Part shown: in pieces, positions 25,838 through 35,130 of the stretch
How the letters are laid out: each line of letters starts with the position of its first letter
Numbering within the stretch: the first letter of the stretch is position 1
Assembly (NCBI GenBank): GCA_016183775.1
Contig: JACPDY010000015.1
Coordinates: 1-60,784, forward strand
Direction of reading: 5' to 3'
From: Bacteroidota bacterium
GTDB taxonomy: Bacteria; Bacteroidota; Bacteroidia; JABDFU01
DNA: 60,784 nt
Program-made: the position numbers and the translations under genes
Notes under the pieces: generated by a model
What the model saw: the letters and a program-made list of their open reading frames with translations, nothing else
The model's database searches: none
Told to the model about the DNA's origin: nothing

Positions 25838-26300
25838 ATTCAGATATGCGGGAATAAATGATTCCGACTTGTTACTCAATTGGGCTAATGATGATTTTGT
25901 CAGAAAAAATTCATTTAACCAGAATAAAATAACCATTACCGAACATACATCCTGGCTAAATACTATACTCAATTCGGCTACAGACCTGATTTATATATTC
26001 AGCAACAAAGATATTCCGGTTGGAACTGTAAATATCCGACTGAAAAATAATGAAACTGTAATAGGAATATCAGTAGATAGGACATTCAGGGGAAAAGGAT
26101 ATGGTGCATTAATGCTAACTTTGGCAACAAACAACTACTTTGATTTAAAGAAAATTGAGAGCATTTTTGCTTATATAAAAAAATCTAATTCAGGCTCAAT
26201 AAAAACTTTTTTAAAGGCAAACTTTACCATTGGTGAAGAGCTCTGGATAAATGAATCAGAGTGTTTAAGGTTATTTTTAACAAATGGAGATCAACATTAA
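25830..26300 (+). CDS. pseH: GNAT acetyltransferase, UDP-4-amino-sugar N-acetyltransferase
   Basis: The 156-aa acetyl-CoA transferase would acetylate the 4-amino group of the pseudaminic acid precursor. ATG 25830 begins IKFRYAGINDSDLLLNWAND, the usual PseH opening. The GNAT pyrophosphate loop is VDRTFRGKGYGALML. A longer frame upstream lies inside pseG and is not needed. It overlaps pseG by 8 bp and pseI by 17 bp. Confidence 0.88.
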   Translation: MIKFRYAGINDSDLLLNWANDDFVRKNSFNQNKITITEHTSWLNTILNSATDLIYIFSNKDIPVGTVNIRLKNNETVIGISVDRTFRGKGYGALMLTLATNNYFDLKKIESIFAYIKKSNSGSIKTFLKANFTIGEELWINESECLRLFLTNGDQH

Positions 26301-27324
26301 CAATATTAAAATCGGTTCTGATTATAAGCCTTTTATCATTGCCGAAATGAGTGGCAACCACAACCGCTCGCTTGAAAGGGCTATCTCGATTGTGGATGCA
26401 GCCGCAGCCGCCGGAGCACATGCAATAAAGCTCCAAACTTATACCGCTGACACCCTGACGATCAAAGGATCTTATACTATAGCCGATAAAAATTCATTAT
26501 GGTATGGAAAAGAATTATATGATCTCTATCAGGAAGCATACACCCCCTGGGAGTGGCACGAAGCACTTTATAAAAGGGCTAAAGAAAAAGATATAATTTG
26601 TTTTAGCACTCCCTTTGATGAGTCATCAGTTGACTTTCTTGAAAAGCTTGGTAACCCAATATATAAAATCGCGTCATTTGAAAACAACTATCAGCATTTA
26701 TTGCAAAAAGTTGCAAAAACGGGTAAGCCGGTTGTCATGTCAACGGGTATTAGTACGAAAAATGAACTTTCCGAGTCGGTTGACATATTGAAGAAACATG
26801 GATGTAAAGAACTTATTTTACTCAAATGTACGAGCAGCTATCCTGCGTCGCCTGAAGCAAGCAATCTCAACACAATCCCTGACATGAAAAAATTTTTCAA
26901 TTGTCACATAGGTTTGTCTGACCATACCTTGGGTATCGGAACAGCTGTTGCTGCAGTTGCATTAGGCGCCGTCGCTATTGAAAAACATTTTACGCTTGAC
27001 CGGTCCGAAGGAGGAGTTGACAGCGCCTTTTCCATGGAACCTAACGAGTTGAAACAACTGGTTGAAGAAACGAAAAGAGCATGGCTTTCACTTGGTCACA
27101 TTAGTTATGAAATAAGCAAAGAGGAAGAAAAATCAAGAACTTTTAAAAGATCGATCTATGCATCGTCAGATATAAAGAATGGAGAGAATATAACAAATAA
27201 TAATATCCGGATCATACGACCTGGTTTTGGTTTAGCACCCAAATATTACGAAGAGATTATTGGTAAAACCGCGAATACAAATATTAACAGAGGAACTCCT
27301 ATAACATGGGATTTGATCTCATAA
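26284..27324 (+). CDS. pseI: pseudaminic acid synthase
   Basis: The 346-aa enzyme condenses 2,4-diacetamido-2,4,6-trideoxy-L-altrose with PEP. The NeuB TIM barrel (about 1-270) includes FIIAEMSGNHN (18-28), AIKLQTYTADT (45-55) and IGLSDHTLG; a C-terminal SAF domain (about 285-345) has FKRSIYAS. The words EMSGNHNRS and TADTLT favour PseI over sialic (NeuB) or legionaminic (LegI) synthases. It overlaps the end of pseH and is followed by pseF after 10 bp. Confidence 0.92.
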   Translation: MEININNIKIGSDYKPFIIAEMSGNHNRSLERAISIVDAAAAAGAHAIKLQTYTADTLTIKGSYTIADKNSLWYGKELYDLYQEAYTPWEWHEALYKRAKEKDIICFSTPFDESSVDFLEKLGNPIYKIASFENNYQHLLQKVAKTGKPVVMSTGISTKNELSESVDILKKHGCKELILLKCTSSYPASPEASNLNTIPDMKKFFNCHIGLSDHTLGIGTAVAAVALGAVAIEKHFTLDRSEGGVDSAFSMEPNELKQLVEETKRAWLSLGHISYEISKEEEKSRTFKRSIYASSDIKNGENITNNNIRIIRPGFGLAPKYYEEIIGKTANTNINRGTPITWDLIS

Positions 27325-27334
27325 TATTATAGCC

Positions 27335-28036
27335 ATGAAATACAGATCACTTGCCATAATTCCTGCCCGCGGAAACAGTAAAAGAATTCCCGGCAAGAAC
27401 ATTAGGAATTTTATGGGCTCCCCTATAATCAGCTACTCCATACGGGCAGCTATTGAATCGAACTGTTTTGATGAGGTGATGGTATCGACTGATGACGATA
27501 AAATAGCTGATGTGGCAAAAAAACACGGAGCAAAGGTTCCGTTCATGCGTTCTGAAAAAAATTCTGACGACCATTCCACTACAGCTGATGTATTGATAGA
27601 AGTACTGGAATATTACAAAAAAGAAAATAATGATTTTATTTATGCATGCTGCATTTATCCCACCGCTCCGTTTGTAACACCTGAACGTTTAAATGAAGCC
27701 AGGCAATTGCTGATTAATAATAAATCTGATTCTGTTGTACCCGTAACTTTATTCAGCTATCCTATATTCAGGTCATTAAAAATTGAGAATGATAAACTGC
27801 AAATGATATGGCCCGGGTACTCAAACAAACGCTCACAGGATCTTCCAAAAGCTTACCATGATTGTGGACAATTTTATTTCCTTGACGTAAAAAAATTTAT
27901 GAAAAATAAAAAAATATTTTCTGACAATACAATACCTATTATTATTCCTGAATCAGAAGTACAGGACATAGATAATGAAGAAGATTGGAAGATGGCTGAA
28001 ACAAAATATAGTTTGCTCAGAAAAATGAATACATAA
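27335..28036 (+). CDS. pseF: pseudaminic acid cytidylyltransferase
   Basis: The 233-aa enzyme activates pseudaminic acid to CMP-Pse. The N-terminal IIPARGNSKRIPGKNIRNF is the CTP-binding signature of CMP-nonulosonate synthetases. VMVSTDDDKIADVAKKHGA and IYPTAPFVTPERL (CTP/metal) follow, with the late DIDNEEDW containing the metal aspartates. It ends 60 bp before hisH. Confidence 0.92.
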   Translation: MKYRSLAIIPARGNSKRIPGKNIRNFMGSPIISYSIRAAIESNCFDEVMVSTDDDKIADVAKKHGAKVPFMRSEKNSDDHSTTADVLIEVLEYYKKENNDFIYACCIYPTAPFVTPERLNEARQLLINNKSDSVVPVTLFSYPIFRSLKIENDKLQMIWPGYSNKRSQDLPKAYHDCGQFYFLDVKKFMKNKKIFSDNTIPIIIPESEVQDIDNEEDWKMAETKYSLLRKMNT

Positions 28037-28096
28037 ATTTTTTATTCACCTGACTTTGCATTATCACGTTTAAACTCACTTCAAAATATTAATGAA

Positions 28097-28711
28097 ATGC
28101 TGGGAATTATTGACTATGGTATGGGGAACTTGAAGTCTGTAACAAATGCTTTAAATTTTTTGAAAATAAAAAACAAAATTGTTAATGACCCGGACTCATT
28201 TAAAATGTGTGATAAATACATACTCCCTGGCGTTGGTGCGTTTGGAATGGCTATAAATAATATTAAAAATGCGCCCTATTATAATACATTAATTGAAGAG
28301 TGTTTTATCAAGAAAAAATCAATTCTGGGACTTTGTTTAGGCATGCAGTTGTTCTTTGATGAAAGCCAGGAACATGGGCTATTCACAGGCTTAGGATTCA
28401 TGAAGGGAAAAGTCGAACCGCTTTCTTCCATAACTCATAAACTTCAGATTCCTCACATCGGCTGGAATACAATCGTTGCCCATCCCTCCTCTTTGCTTTT
28501 TAAAAACATCAAGCCGGAAGAAATGGCTTTCTATTTTGTCCATAGTTATTATTGTAAAGTGGAAGATGAAAAAGCAAAATGCAGCAATACCGTATATGGC
28601 AAATCGTTCACTGCAGCTGTGGAAAAAGAAAATTTCTACGGATGCCAGTTTCATCCCGAAAAAAGCCAGCGAAGCGGATTAAAAGTTCTGGCTAATTTTT
28701 ATAATCAATAA
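28097..28711 (+). CDS. hisH: HisH-like glutamine amidotransferase of amidination module 1
   Basis: The 204-aa class I glutaminase releases ammonia from glutamine. The catalytic triad is intact: C80 in LGLCLGMQL, H186 and E188 in QFHPEKS. In histidine synthesis it pairs with HisF, but no other his gene is present; hisF follows by 1 bp and then an N-acetyl-sugar amidotransferase. As in wbpG/hisH2/hisF2 loci of Pseudomonas, the likely job is to feed ammonia to the amidotransferase that makes an acetamidino sugar. Confidence 0.88.
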   Translation: MLGIIDYGMGNLKSVTNALNFLKIKNKIVNDPDSFKMCDKYILPGVGAFGMAINNIKNAPYYNTLIEECFIKKKSILGLCLGMQLFFDESQEHGLFTGLGFMKGKVEPLSSITHKLQIPHIGWNTIVAHPSSLLFKNIKPEEMAFYFVHSYYCKVEDEKAKCSNTVYGKSFTAAVEKENFYGCQFHPEKSQRSGLKVLANFYNQ

Positions 28712-28712
28712 A

Positions 28713-29498
28713 ATGGTTAAAACACGAATTATTCCGGTTCTATATATTAAAAATGGCCTGATAGTCCGCAGCGAATCATTTTCCTGTCATCAGGTGATAG
28801 GGAATGTCATAAATGAAGCCACCAGGTACAATGAATGGAATGTTGACGAGCTTATATATATTGATATAAGCAGAACATCGGATTATGACCTGGGAAGGGA
28901 CGATCACAAAATAAGCTCCTACAAGACTATCGAAGAGATCATTGAAAAGATATCTGAAATATGTTTTATGCCATTGACCTTCGGCGGAGGAATCAGAAGT
29001 CTGAATCAAATAGATTTTTTAATAAAAAATGGTGCGGATAAAATTACATTAAACTCGGCTGCAATAAATAATCCTGATCTAATACAAAAGTCAGCCGAAA
29101 AATATGGTTCACAGGCCATCGTAATATCAATCGATTATAGTGTCATCGACAACAAGCCGGTAATTTTTACTAATTTTGGACAAAACAATACGTCTATTAA
29201 TCCGCTCGATTGGATGAAAGAGATCGAAAAATTAGGTGCAGGGGAAGTATTTTTAAATTCAATTGATCGAGATGGAAAAGCATGCGGCTTTGACATTGAT
29301 TTTATCGGATCAGCTGTTGAACACACATCTTTACCGGTAATTGCATGCGGAGGAGCCGGTAGTGAATATGACTTTCTGGAGCTTGCAAAGACCACTAAAG
29401 TTTCAGCTATTGCAGCAGGAAATTGGTTTCACTTTGTTGAACACAGTTATTCCAGGGTAAAACAAGTACTAAAGAAGAATGGTATCAATGTCAGATAA
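28713..29498 (+). CDS. hisF: HisF-like ammonia-channel protein of amidination module 1 (cyclase Asp11 lost)
   Basis: The 261-aa TIM barrel has LTFGGGIRSLNQ, LNSIDRDGKACGFD and IACGGAGS as in HisF. The catalytic acid corresponding to Asp11 of Thermotoga HisF is Tyr 11 here (RIIPVLYIKNG). The second catalytic acid remains (D141), as do the gate residues R5, E46, K110 and E178 by alignment. Without Asp11 it should not cyclise PRFAR; it probably only takes ammonia from HisH and passes it on. It overlaps the next gene by 11 bp, fitting physical coupling. Confidence 0.88.
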   Translation: MVKTRIIPVLYIKNGLIVRSESFSCHQVIGNVINEATRYNEWNVDELIYIDISRTSDYDLGRDDHKISSYKTIEEIIEKISEICFMPLTFGGGIRSLNQIDFLIKNGADKITLNSAAINNPDLIQKSAEKYGSQAIVISIDYSVIDNKPVIFTNFGQNNTSINPLDWMKEIEKLGAGEVFLNSIDRDGKACGFDIDFIGSAVEHTSLPVIACGGAGSEYDFLELAKTTKVSAIAAGNWFHFVEHSYSRVKQVLKKNGINVR

Positions 29499-30666
29499 AA
29501 AATATCACATAGAGCCTAACCGACCAGCACAAATGTTATATTGCAGGAAATGCGTTTGTCCGAAAAGTTCAGCCGTACCTCTCGCCTTTGATAAGTCGGG
29601 AATTTGTTCTGCCTGTAATACTGCCGGACAAAGAACAGAAATTGACTGGGAAAGACGAAAAAAATTATTTGAACGCCTAATCGAAGATTATCGGAATAAA
29701 GATGGCGCCAATTATGATTGTATCATTCCGGTAAGTGGAGGAAAAGACAGCTACTTTCAGATTCACATAATTAAAAAAGTATATAACCTTAACCCGCTCC
29801 TCGTTACTTATCATGGTAATAATTACACGCCAACAGGCATGAAGAACCTTCTTAACATGAGGGAAGTATTTGGGGTAGATCATATTTTCTTTACCCCAAG
29901 TATAGAAGTATTAAAAACAATGAATCGATTGGGAATGCTGATAATGGGAGACATGAACTGGCATGCGCATGCAGGCATTTTTACCTATCCCATCCAGGTT
30001 GCCGTTCAACAAAATATTCCTTTAATGATCTGGGGCGAACACGGCTTTATGGATTTGGGAGGTATGCACTCTTACTCCGACCTTGTTGAATTTACATACC
30101 GATACAGACATGAACATTGCCTGAGGGGATTTGAATGGTTTGACTTTCTCGAAAAAGCAAAAAACTATGGAGAAAAACTGGAAAAGAAAAATCTTCTTCC
30201 ATGGATGTATCCGGGCGACACGGATATAGAGAAAATTGGGGTTCGGGGAATTTACATTTCAAATTTCTTTAAATGGGAAGCCAATGAGCATGGTAAGCTT
30301 ATGCAGGAATTATATGGCTTTAAAGAAGCCGAAGAACCATTTGAACGAACTTACAGAAAAATGTCAAACCTTGACGATATGCATGAGAATGGCATTCATG
30401 ATTATTTGAAATACATTAAGTTTGGCTATGGACGGGCAACTGACCATGTTTCTAAAGATATAAGGGCAGGTAAAATGACCAGAGAAGAAGGGATTCAGAT
30501 TGTGAAAAAACTAGACCATATAAAACCCAGGGATCTTTATAGATGGCTTCCCTATGTAGGGTGGACAGAAGAATATTTTGACAAAGTGGCGGATTCCTTC
30601 CGTGACCCCAGGGTTTGGTGGAAAGACAAAAATGACAATTGGGTAAAAGATAATATCTGGAATTAA
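29488..30666 (+). CDS. pseA: N-acetyl sugar amidotransferase, module 1 (PseA-like)
   Basis: The 392-aa ATP-dependent enzyme should convert an N-acetyl group of a sugar to an acetamidino group. It has a zinc-type Cys set (C19, C22, C40, C43; LYCRKCVCP and ICSACN) and a PP-loop SGGKDS (83-88) that activates the substrate with ATP. An alternative ATG at 29479 gives three more residues. Its place just after the pse genes and hisH/hisF suggests the product is an acetamidino-pseudaminic acid, as made by PseA of Campylobacter, though the acceptor may be another sugar. Confidence 0.85.
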   Translation: MSDKKYHIEPNRPAQMLYCRKCVCPKSSAVPLAFDKSGICSACNTAGQRTEIDWERRKKLFERLIEDYRNKDGANYDCIIPVSGGKDSYFQIHIIKKVYNLNPLLVTYHGNNYTPTGMKNLLNMREVFGVDHIFFTPSIEVLKTMNRLGMLIMGDMNWHAHAGIFTYPIQVAVQQNIPLMIWGEHGFMDLGGMHSYSDLVEFTYRYRHEHCLRGFEWFDFLEKAKNYGEKLEKKNLLPWMYPGDTDIEKIGVRGIYISNFFKWEANEHGKLMQELYGFKEAEEPFERTYRKMSNLDDMHENGIHDYLKYIKFGYGRATDHVSKDIRAGKMTREEGIQIVKKLDHIKPRDLYRWLPYVGWTEEYFDKVADSFRDPRVWWKDKNDNWVKDNIWN

Positions 30667-30668
30667 GC

Positions 30669-31661
30669 ATGTTTAAAGAGAATGATATAAGACCTGAAAA
30701 TCTGCTGGCAGAGCAAGAACGATTGTTTGCACTTGATGTTGAACGGATGATGAAGCATTCAGATCAGTTTATAAACTCTGATTGTCCTGTATGCGATTCC
30801 ACCGATCACATAAGCGTATATTCAAAATATGGCATGTGTTTTTCCAAATGTAATCATTGCAACACCGTTTTTGCCAATCCTCGTCCTACATTATCAATAG
30901 TTGAAGATTATTACGTCCACTCTCAGAACTATAAATTCTGGGCTGAAAATATTTTCCCTTTAACAGAACAGGTAAGAAGAGAAAAAATATTTCTTCCAAG
31001 GGTGAATACGATTATAGAAATCTGTAAAGAACATAATATAAATAACGGAACATTAATTGAAATAGGTACTGGATTCGGAACATTTTGTGTAGAACTTCAG
31101 TCCCGTAATTTTTTCAATAAAATTGTTCCCATTGAACCCACGCCTCATTTAGCTCAGTTACTCCGCAATAAGGGGTTTGATGTAGTCGAAAAATTTATTG
31201 AAGATGATTCTATAAATTTAAAGGGGGATGTGGTTGTGGCCTTTGAAGTTCTTGAACACATGCTAAGTCCGGTTAAGTTTCTAAACAAGTGCAGTTCTCT
31301 CCTCAATAAAGGAGGCATTGTATATCTCACTTGTCCGAATGGAATGGGGTTTGACAACCTCCTGCTGCAGGAATATGCACCCGCAGTTGATATTGAGCAT
31401 CTCACATTAATCAATCCGGATTCCGTAAAAATACTGTTTGAGAGAACCGGATTTGAAACCCTGCATGTAGAAACTCCCGGATTATTAGACACCGATATTG
31501 TAAAAAACCGGCTGATCAAAAACAATACTTTGTTAAACCATCATCCGCTGTTCAGATATATGCTGGTGGAAAAATGGAATCAGTATGGAGAGAAGTTCCA
31601 AACATTTCTAAAAGAAAATAATATGTCTGGAAATATGCTGGCCATTGGACGTAAAAAATAG
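30669..31661 (+). CDS. SAM methyltransferase with N-terminal zinc-binding domain
   Basis: The 330-aa protein begins with a four-cysteine cluster (CPVCDS ... CNHC, about residues 39-65) and then a class I methyltransferase fold with motif I LIEIGTGFGTFC and the acidic VVAFEVLEHML motif. This layout is common in sugar C-, N- or O-methyltransferases of polysaccharide loci. It begins 2 bp after the amidotransferase, so it is probably translated with module 1 and may modify the same sugar. The substrate is unknown. Confidence 0.78.
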   Translation: MFKENDIRPENLLAEQERLFALDVERMMKHSDQFINSDCPVCDSTDHISVYSKYGMCFSKCNHCNTVFANPRPTLSIVEDYYVHSQNYKFWAENIFPLTEQVRREKIFLPRVNTIIEICKEHNINNGTLIEIGTGFGTFCVELQSRNFFNKIVPIEPTPHLAQLLRNKGFDVVEKFIEDDSINLKGDVVVAFEVLEHMLSPVKFLNKCSSLLNKGGIVYLTCPNGMGFDNLLLQEYAPAVDIEHLTLINPDSVKILFERTGFETLHVETPGLLDTDIVKNRLIKNNTLLNHHPLFRYMLVEKWNQYGEKFQTFLKENNMSGNMLAIGRKK

Positions 31662-31770
31662 GCATAGAATAAAATACAGACCTTATATCCCGGAACTATC
31701 GACTGCAATTATTACATGTTATCAATGCCTGCAAAAAAATGGTTGGGAAAAAGTATTTTTCTCATATAGG

Positions 31771-33237
31771 CTACATTCTATCCTGTATAGTTTTAAATAC
31801 CGATTTAGAGAAAGTATTTCGTAAAGTAATTCCCCGTAAAAATACCCTATAAGACATAATTGAAAAAACGACAAAAGGAATCAGATATATATACATTTGA
31901 GTTTGTGTGCTAATGCCCCAATAATTAAATATCATGATTAATAACAAGGTGCATATAATGCCAATCATAAATATATGAGTATATCTCAGTTTATACCTGA
32001 ATTCGGATACCCTTTTATAATAATAAACCGCTAATAGTAATTGTCCGGCCCTTGTTATAACAGATGCTACTCCTACTCCAACAAGACCCATCCGGGGTAT
32101 TAATAATATATTTAATCCTATTGATGCAATAGCCGCAAATAAATTAAGCAGCGGCAATTTTTTAGTTTCCTTGAGGAAAAACAATGGTTCAACATACACG
32201 CAATAAAAATATCGAAGTATTTGTCCAATCAATAATAAAGGCAAAACTTTAAATGAAGAAAAATATACCTCACTCAGCAAATGAATAGTTGCAAATGGAT
32301 AAAATACGCATAACATAACAATGGTAAATAAAATCACATTTCCTATCCCCCTGTATATTCTGCTTATCCCTTCAACATTCTCCATTAAACGTTTCGATTT
32401 TTGATAAATATCGGGCAAAGTTGCACTTTGTAAAGCTTGAAGAATATTTTCAACAATAAAAGCAGTAACAGCAGCAAGATTGTACACAGCTACCAGTTCC
32501 AGGGTAAGGTAATTTTCAACTAAAATTTTATCATAATGCATATAGATTAAGGATAATATAATGTAGAACATAATAGGAATAGAATATGAAAATGTATATT
32601 TAATAAATCTAAAATCAAACACAAATTTCATCTTAAGTAAAAGCGCTGCCCATGCAATCGCGCTGACAATTAAATAGCTGAAAAATCTCAACCATAATAT
32701 CGTTTCAGGACCCGACTTATAGTAACATACTCCGATGAGCTCAACTCCAACACTTACTAAAAACATTGATGCAGATATAACAGTATAAGAAACAGGCTTC
32801 TGCTGATTTCTATAGTATAATAATAAAAGTGAATTGATCCCCGATAAAGCACTCAATAAGACAGTGCTTAAACCGTACTTTTCAAATGTATAATTAGGAT
32901 CACTAAATATCATTTGATACATCCATTCTCCGCTAAAAATCAGAATCACCAGAAAAAATACAGCTGCGCCGGTAATAGTAAGTAATATAGATGTAAAATA
33001 AGCATTGAGAAGTTTCTTTGATTTATTATATGTAAAATAATAATATGAAAATCCGTTCTCAAGGCCTAGTGTAAAAAAAACGGGAAGAAAAACAGCTACC
33101 GTACTGGCCAACCCTATCGCTCCCATATCTTTTGGTGATAAATATAAAAGCAAGATAGGAAGTGTTATAACACGCGCAGCAATCGGCAAAAAAGCCATTA
33201 TGCTATATAGGATTGTAGATTTTAAAAAGGATTTCAA
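31771..33237 (-). CDS. wzx: polysaccharide flippase (Wzx/oligosaccharide MATE-type)
   Basis: The 488-aa membrane protein has about 12-14 hydrophobic segments over its whole length and the pattern of the polysaccharide-synthesis (MOP) exporter family (LYLSPKDMGAIGLASTVAVF near the start). It should flip the lipid-linked repeat unit across the inner membrane. It is on the opposite strand to its neighbours, and no other flippase is seen in the locus, which supports the role. Confidence 0.85.
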   Translation of the reverse strand: MKSFLKSTILYSIMAFLPIAARVITLPILLLYLSPKDMGAIGLASTVAVFLPVFFTLGLENGFSYYYFTYNKSKKLLNAYFTSILLTITGAAVFFLVILIFSGEWMYQMIFSDPNYTFEKYGLSTVLLSALSGINSLLLLYYRNQQKPVSYTVISASMFLVSVGVELIGVCYYKSGPETILWLRFFSYLIVSAIAWAALLLKMKFVFDFRFIKYTFSYSIPIMFYIILSLIYMHYDKILVENYLTLELVAVYNLAAVTAFIVENILQALQSATLPDIYQKSKRLMENVEGISRIYRGIGNVILFTIVMLCVFYPFATIHLLSEVYFSSFKVLPLLLIGQILRYFYCVYVEPLFFLKETKKLPLLNLFAAIASIGLNILLIPRMGLVGVGVASVITRAGQLLLAVYYYKRVSEFRYKLRYTHIFMIGIICTLLLIMIFNYWGISTQTQMYIYLIPFVVFSIMSYRVFLRGITLRNTFSKSVFKTIQDRM

Positions 33238-33333
33238 TATACGTTTTGTAAATTATTCAAAAAGCGATACCTTAGTTGCTATGCTGGTTTTATTGAAGCT
33301 GTGTTTTATTGATTATCAAATTACTTCATAGCT

Positions 33334-35118
33334 TTGGACATCCTCGTAAGCGATAAGCCCCTGACTTTCAGTAAAATAAATGGTCATTACCTCCTGGTCA
33401 AAGATACTAATATTTTAGAGACGAGTATTCTGAAAAAAGAAGACATTGTTGCCGTTAACAGCTTAATGAACGGAGCAGAATTTATTGCAGAAAGAATTGC
33501 AATAAGATACCTAAACAGAATAATTTATCTGTTAAACAAAAATAAATTTAGCTTCAATAGTTATCTGAGTATAAACAATCCGGAGTACAATCTATACGCT
33601 TCCTGTAATTATTTTTTGCGTGAAAATTTTAAAGACTCTATTAAAATTATTTTACTCCTAAAAAAAATTTCCTTAAAACTAAAATCCGGCAAGAACAACA
33701 ATATAATATACAATCTGCATTTAAGTGATGAGAACATTCAGCTTTTTACATTCCTAAAATCAAATAGGATAAAAGTGAACTTAGTTTATACAATTGACTA
33801 CTACTACAATTATAAAACTTATATCGGATTCATTAACAAAAGTTTTAAAAACATTGCTTACCAATTGAAGTATATGACCCGTTCCTGGAAAAGAAAAACC
33901 GGCAGCCAACGTAAACATATACTTTTAATCCTGAATGATCTTGATCATCATCAACATGTTCTTAAAAATTTCATACACTTGCTAAGTATAACAAAAGAGT
34001 TTGAAATCTCATTAGTTATAACGTCATCAGGAATTAATCCTGACTATAAGAACTACTCTCCTCCTTACACATTTGACGACATGCATTTTTATATGTTTTC
34101 TGCCTTTTGCAAAGGCACTTTTACAAACAGGCATAAGATATACAAGTCGGCTTCTATAATTGGGTTGAACCGCAAAAATCTGATCATAACTGATCCGTTA
34201 TATGATTTCAATCTTATCTATGAATGGATGGGAAATGTATTTAAAGCATTAAAACCAGATATCTGCCTTAATATCGGAACACATTTTTATGGCCGTGCCC
34301 TAAGTGATGTTGCCAGGTACTTTAAGACACCAAGCATAAGCATTGATTATGGATTATTTAGTTTTGATCCATCAATGGACAGTAAAATAAAATTCGATTA
34401 CAGAGCCTGTCTTGGGCAAGCGTCAATTGAAGTATGGAAACACTGTAACGACCCTTCTCTGCACCATGTACCGATAGGTTTTTGCAAATTTGATGAAATT
34501 AACTTTTCACAATTTAACAAAGAAAATTTCATGACTAAACACAATCTTATTCATGATAAAACAATTTTCTTTGCCAGCACCAGTAACACATCAAAAAATG
34601 ACACATACTCTGAAGAAAAAAAAACAATTATTACTTTTCTTTCAAATATGTGCCATAAAAAAAGATGGAATCTAATTATTAAGAAACATCCTCTTGAAAC
34701 CGATAGTATAATTGAAGACGCACTTCAAAAAAATAATTTTCCATGCCAAAAAAGTTTCAGCCATCACCAGATATCAATATATGAGGCCATATATTATAGT
34801 GATGTTGTTGCCAATCAGATGTCGAGTATTGTTTTGGAATGTATTTATTTCAGAAAACCCTTTTGCTATATCACCACCAGCACAAACTACAATCAAACCG
34901 CATTCTCAATTCTGAAAAAAGAGAAAATTATTGAAACCTTTTCCGACTTCAGAAAATTCGAACAATTCTGCGAGTCCATTATGTATGGAAATGACACGGC
35001 AACTTTCACAAAAAAACTGGAATTATTATCGGAAAGATATTTGTACAAAACAGATGGCAAAGCTTCTCAAAGATTATTGGAACTTGTAATAAAAATTTTA
35101 CAAACCACAACTACGTGA
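33334..35118 (+). CDS. unclassified GT-B-like surface carbohydrate protein with HP and SS motifs; candidate nonulosonate transferase
   Basis: I do not recognise a named family for the whole 594-aa protein. The C-terminal half (about 195-590) looks like a GT-B fold. It contains KKHPLE (HP at 452-453) and QMSSIVLE (SS at 497-498), the HP/SS pair that binds CMP-sugar in several bacterial sialyltransferase families and CDP-glycerol in TagF-type enzymes. Since the locus makes CMP-pseudaminic acid and no other CMP-sugar transferase is visible, it is the best candidate for the Pse transferase. The start is TTG (33334); no in-frame ATG occurs before codon 45. It is divergent from wzx and convergent with the acyltransferase. 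Confidence 0.55.
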   Translation: MDILVSDKPLTFSKINGHYLLVKDTNILETSILKKEDIVAVNSLMNGAEFIAERIAIRYLNRIIYLLNKNKFSFNSYLSINNPEYNLYASCNYFLRENFKDSIKIILLLKKISLKLKSGKNNNIIYNLHLSDENIQLFTFLKSNRIKVNLVYTIDYYYNYKTYIGFINKSFKNIAYQLKYMTRSWKRKTGSQRKHILLILNDLDHHQHVLKNFIHLLSITKEFEISLVITSSGINPDYKNYSPPYTFDDMHFYMFSAFCKGTFTNRHKIYKSASIIGLNRKNLIITDPLYDFNLIYEWMGNVFKALKPDICLNIGTHFYGRALSDVARYFKTPSISIDYGLFSFDPSMDSKIKFDYRACLGQASIEVWKHCNDPSLHHVPIGFCKFDEINFSQFNKENFMTKHNLIHDKTIFFASTSNTSKNDTYSEEKKTIITFLSNMCHKKRWNLIIKKHPLETDSIIEDALQKNNFPCQKSFSHHQISIYEAIYYSDVVANQMSSIVLECIYFRKPFCYITTSTNYNQTAFSILKKEKIIETFSDFRKFEQFCESIMYGNDTATFTKKLELLSERYLYKTDGKASQRLLELVIKILQTTTT

Positions 35119-35130
35119 AAAACACTCCGG

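Noticed and set aside
26284-28036. Sialic or legionaminic acid synthesis instead of pseudaminic acid
   Set aside because: PseB signature, PseG hydrolase with GLGHVSRC and PseI motifs fit pseudaminic acid best; no NeuC or LegG/LegB-type gene was seen.
28097-29498. hisH and hisF as part of a histidine operon
   Set aside because: No hisA, hisB, hisC, hisD or hisI nearby, the set occurs twice, each next to an amidotransferase, and HisF has lost Asp11.
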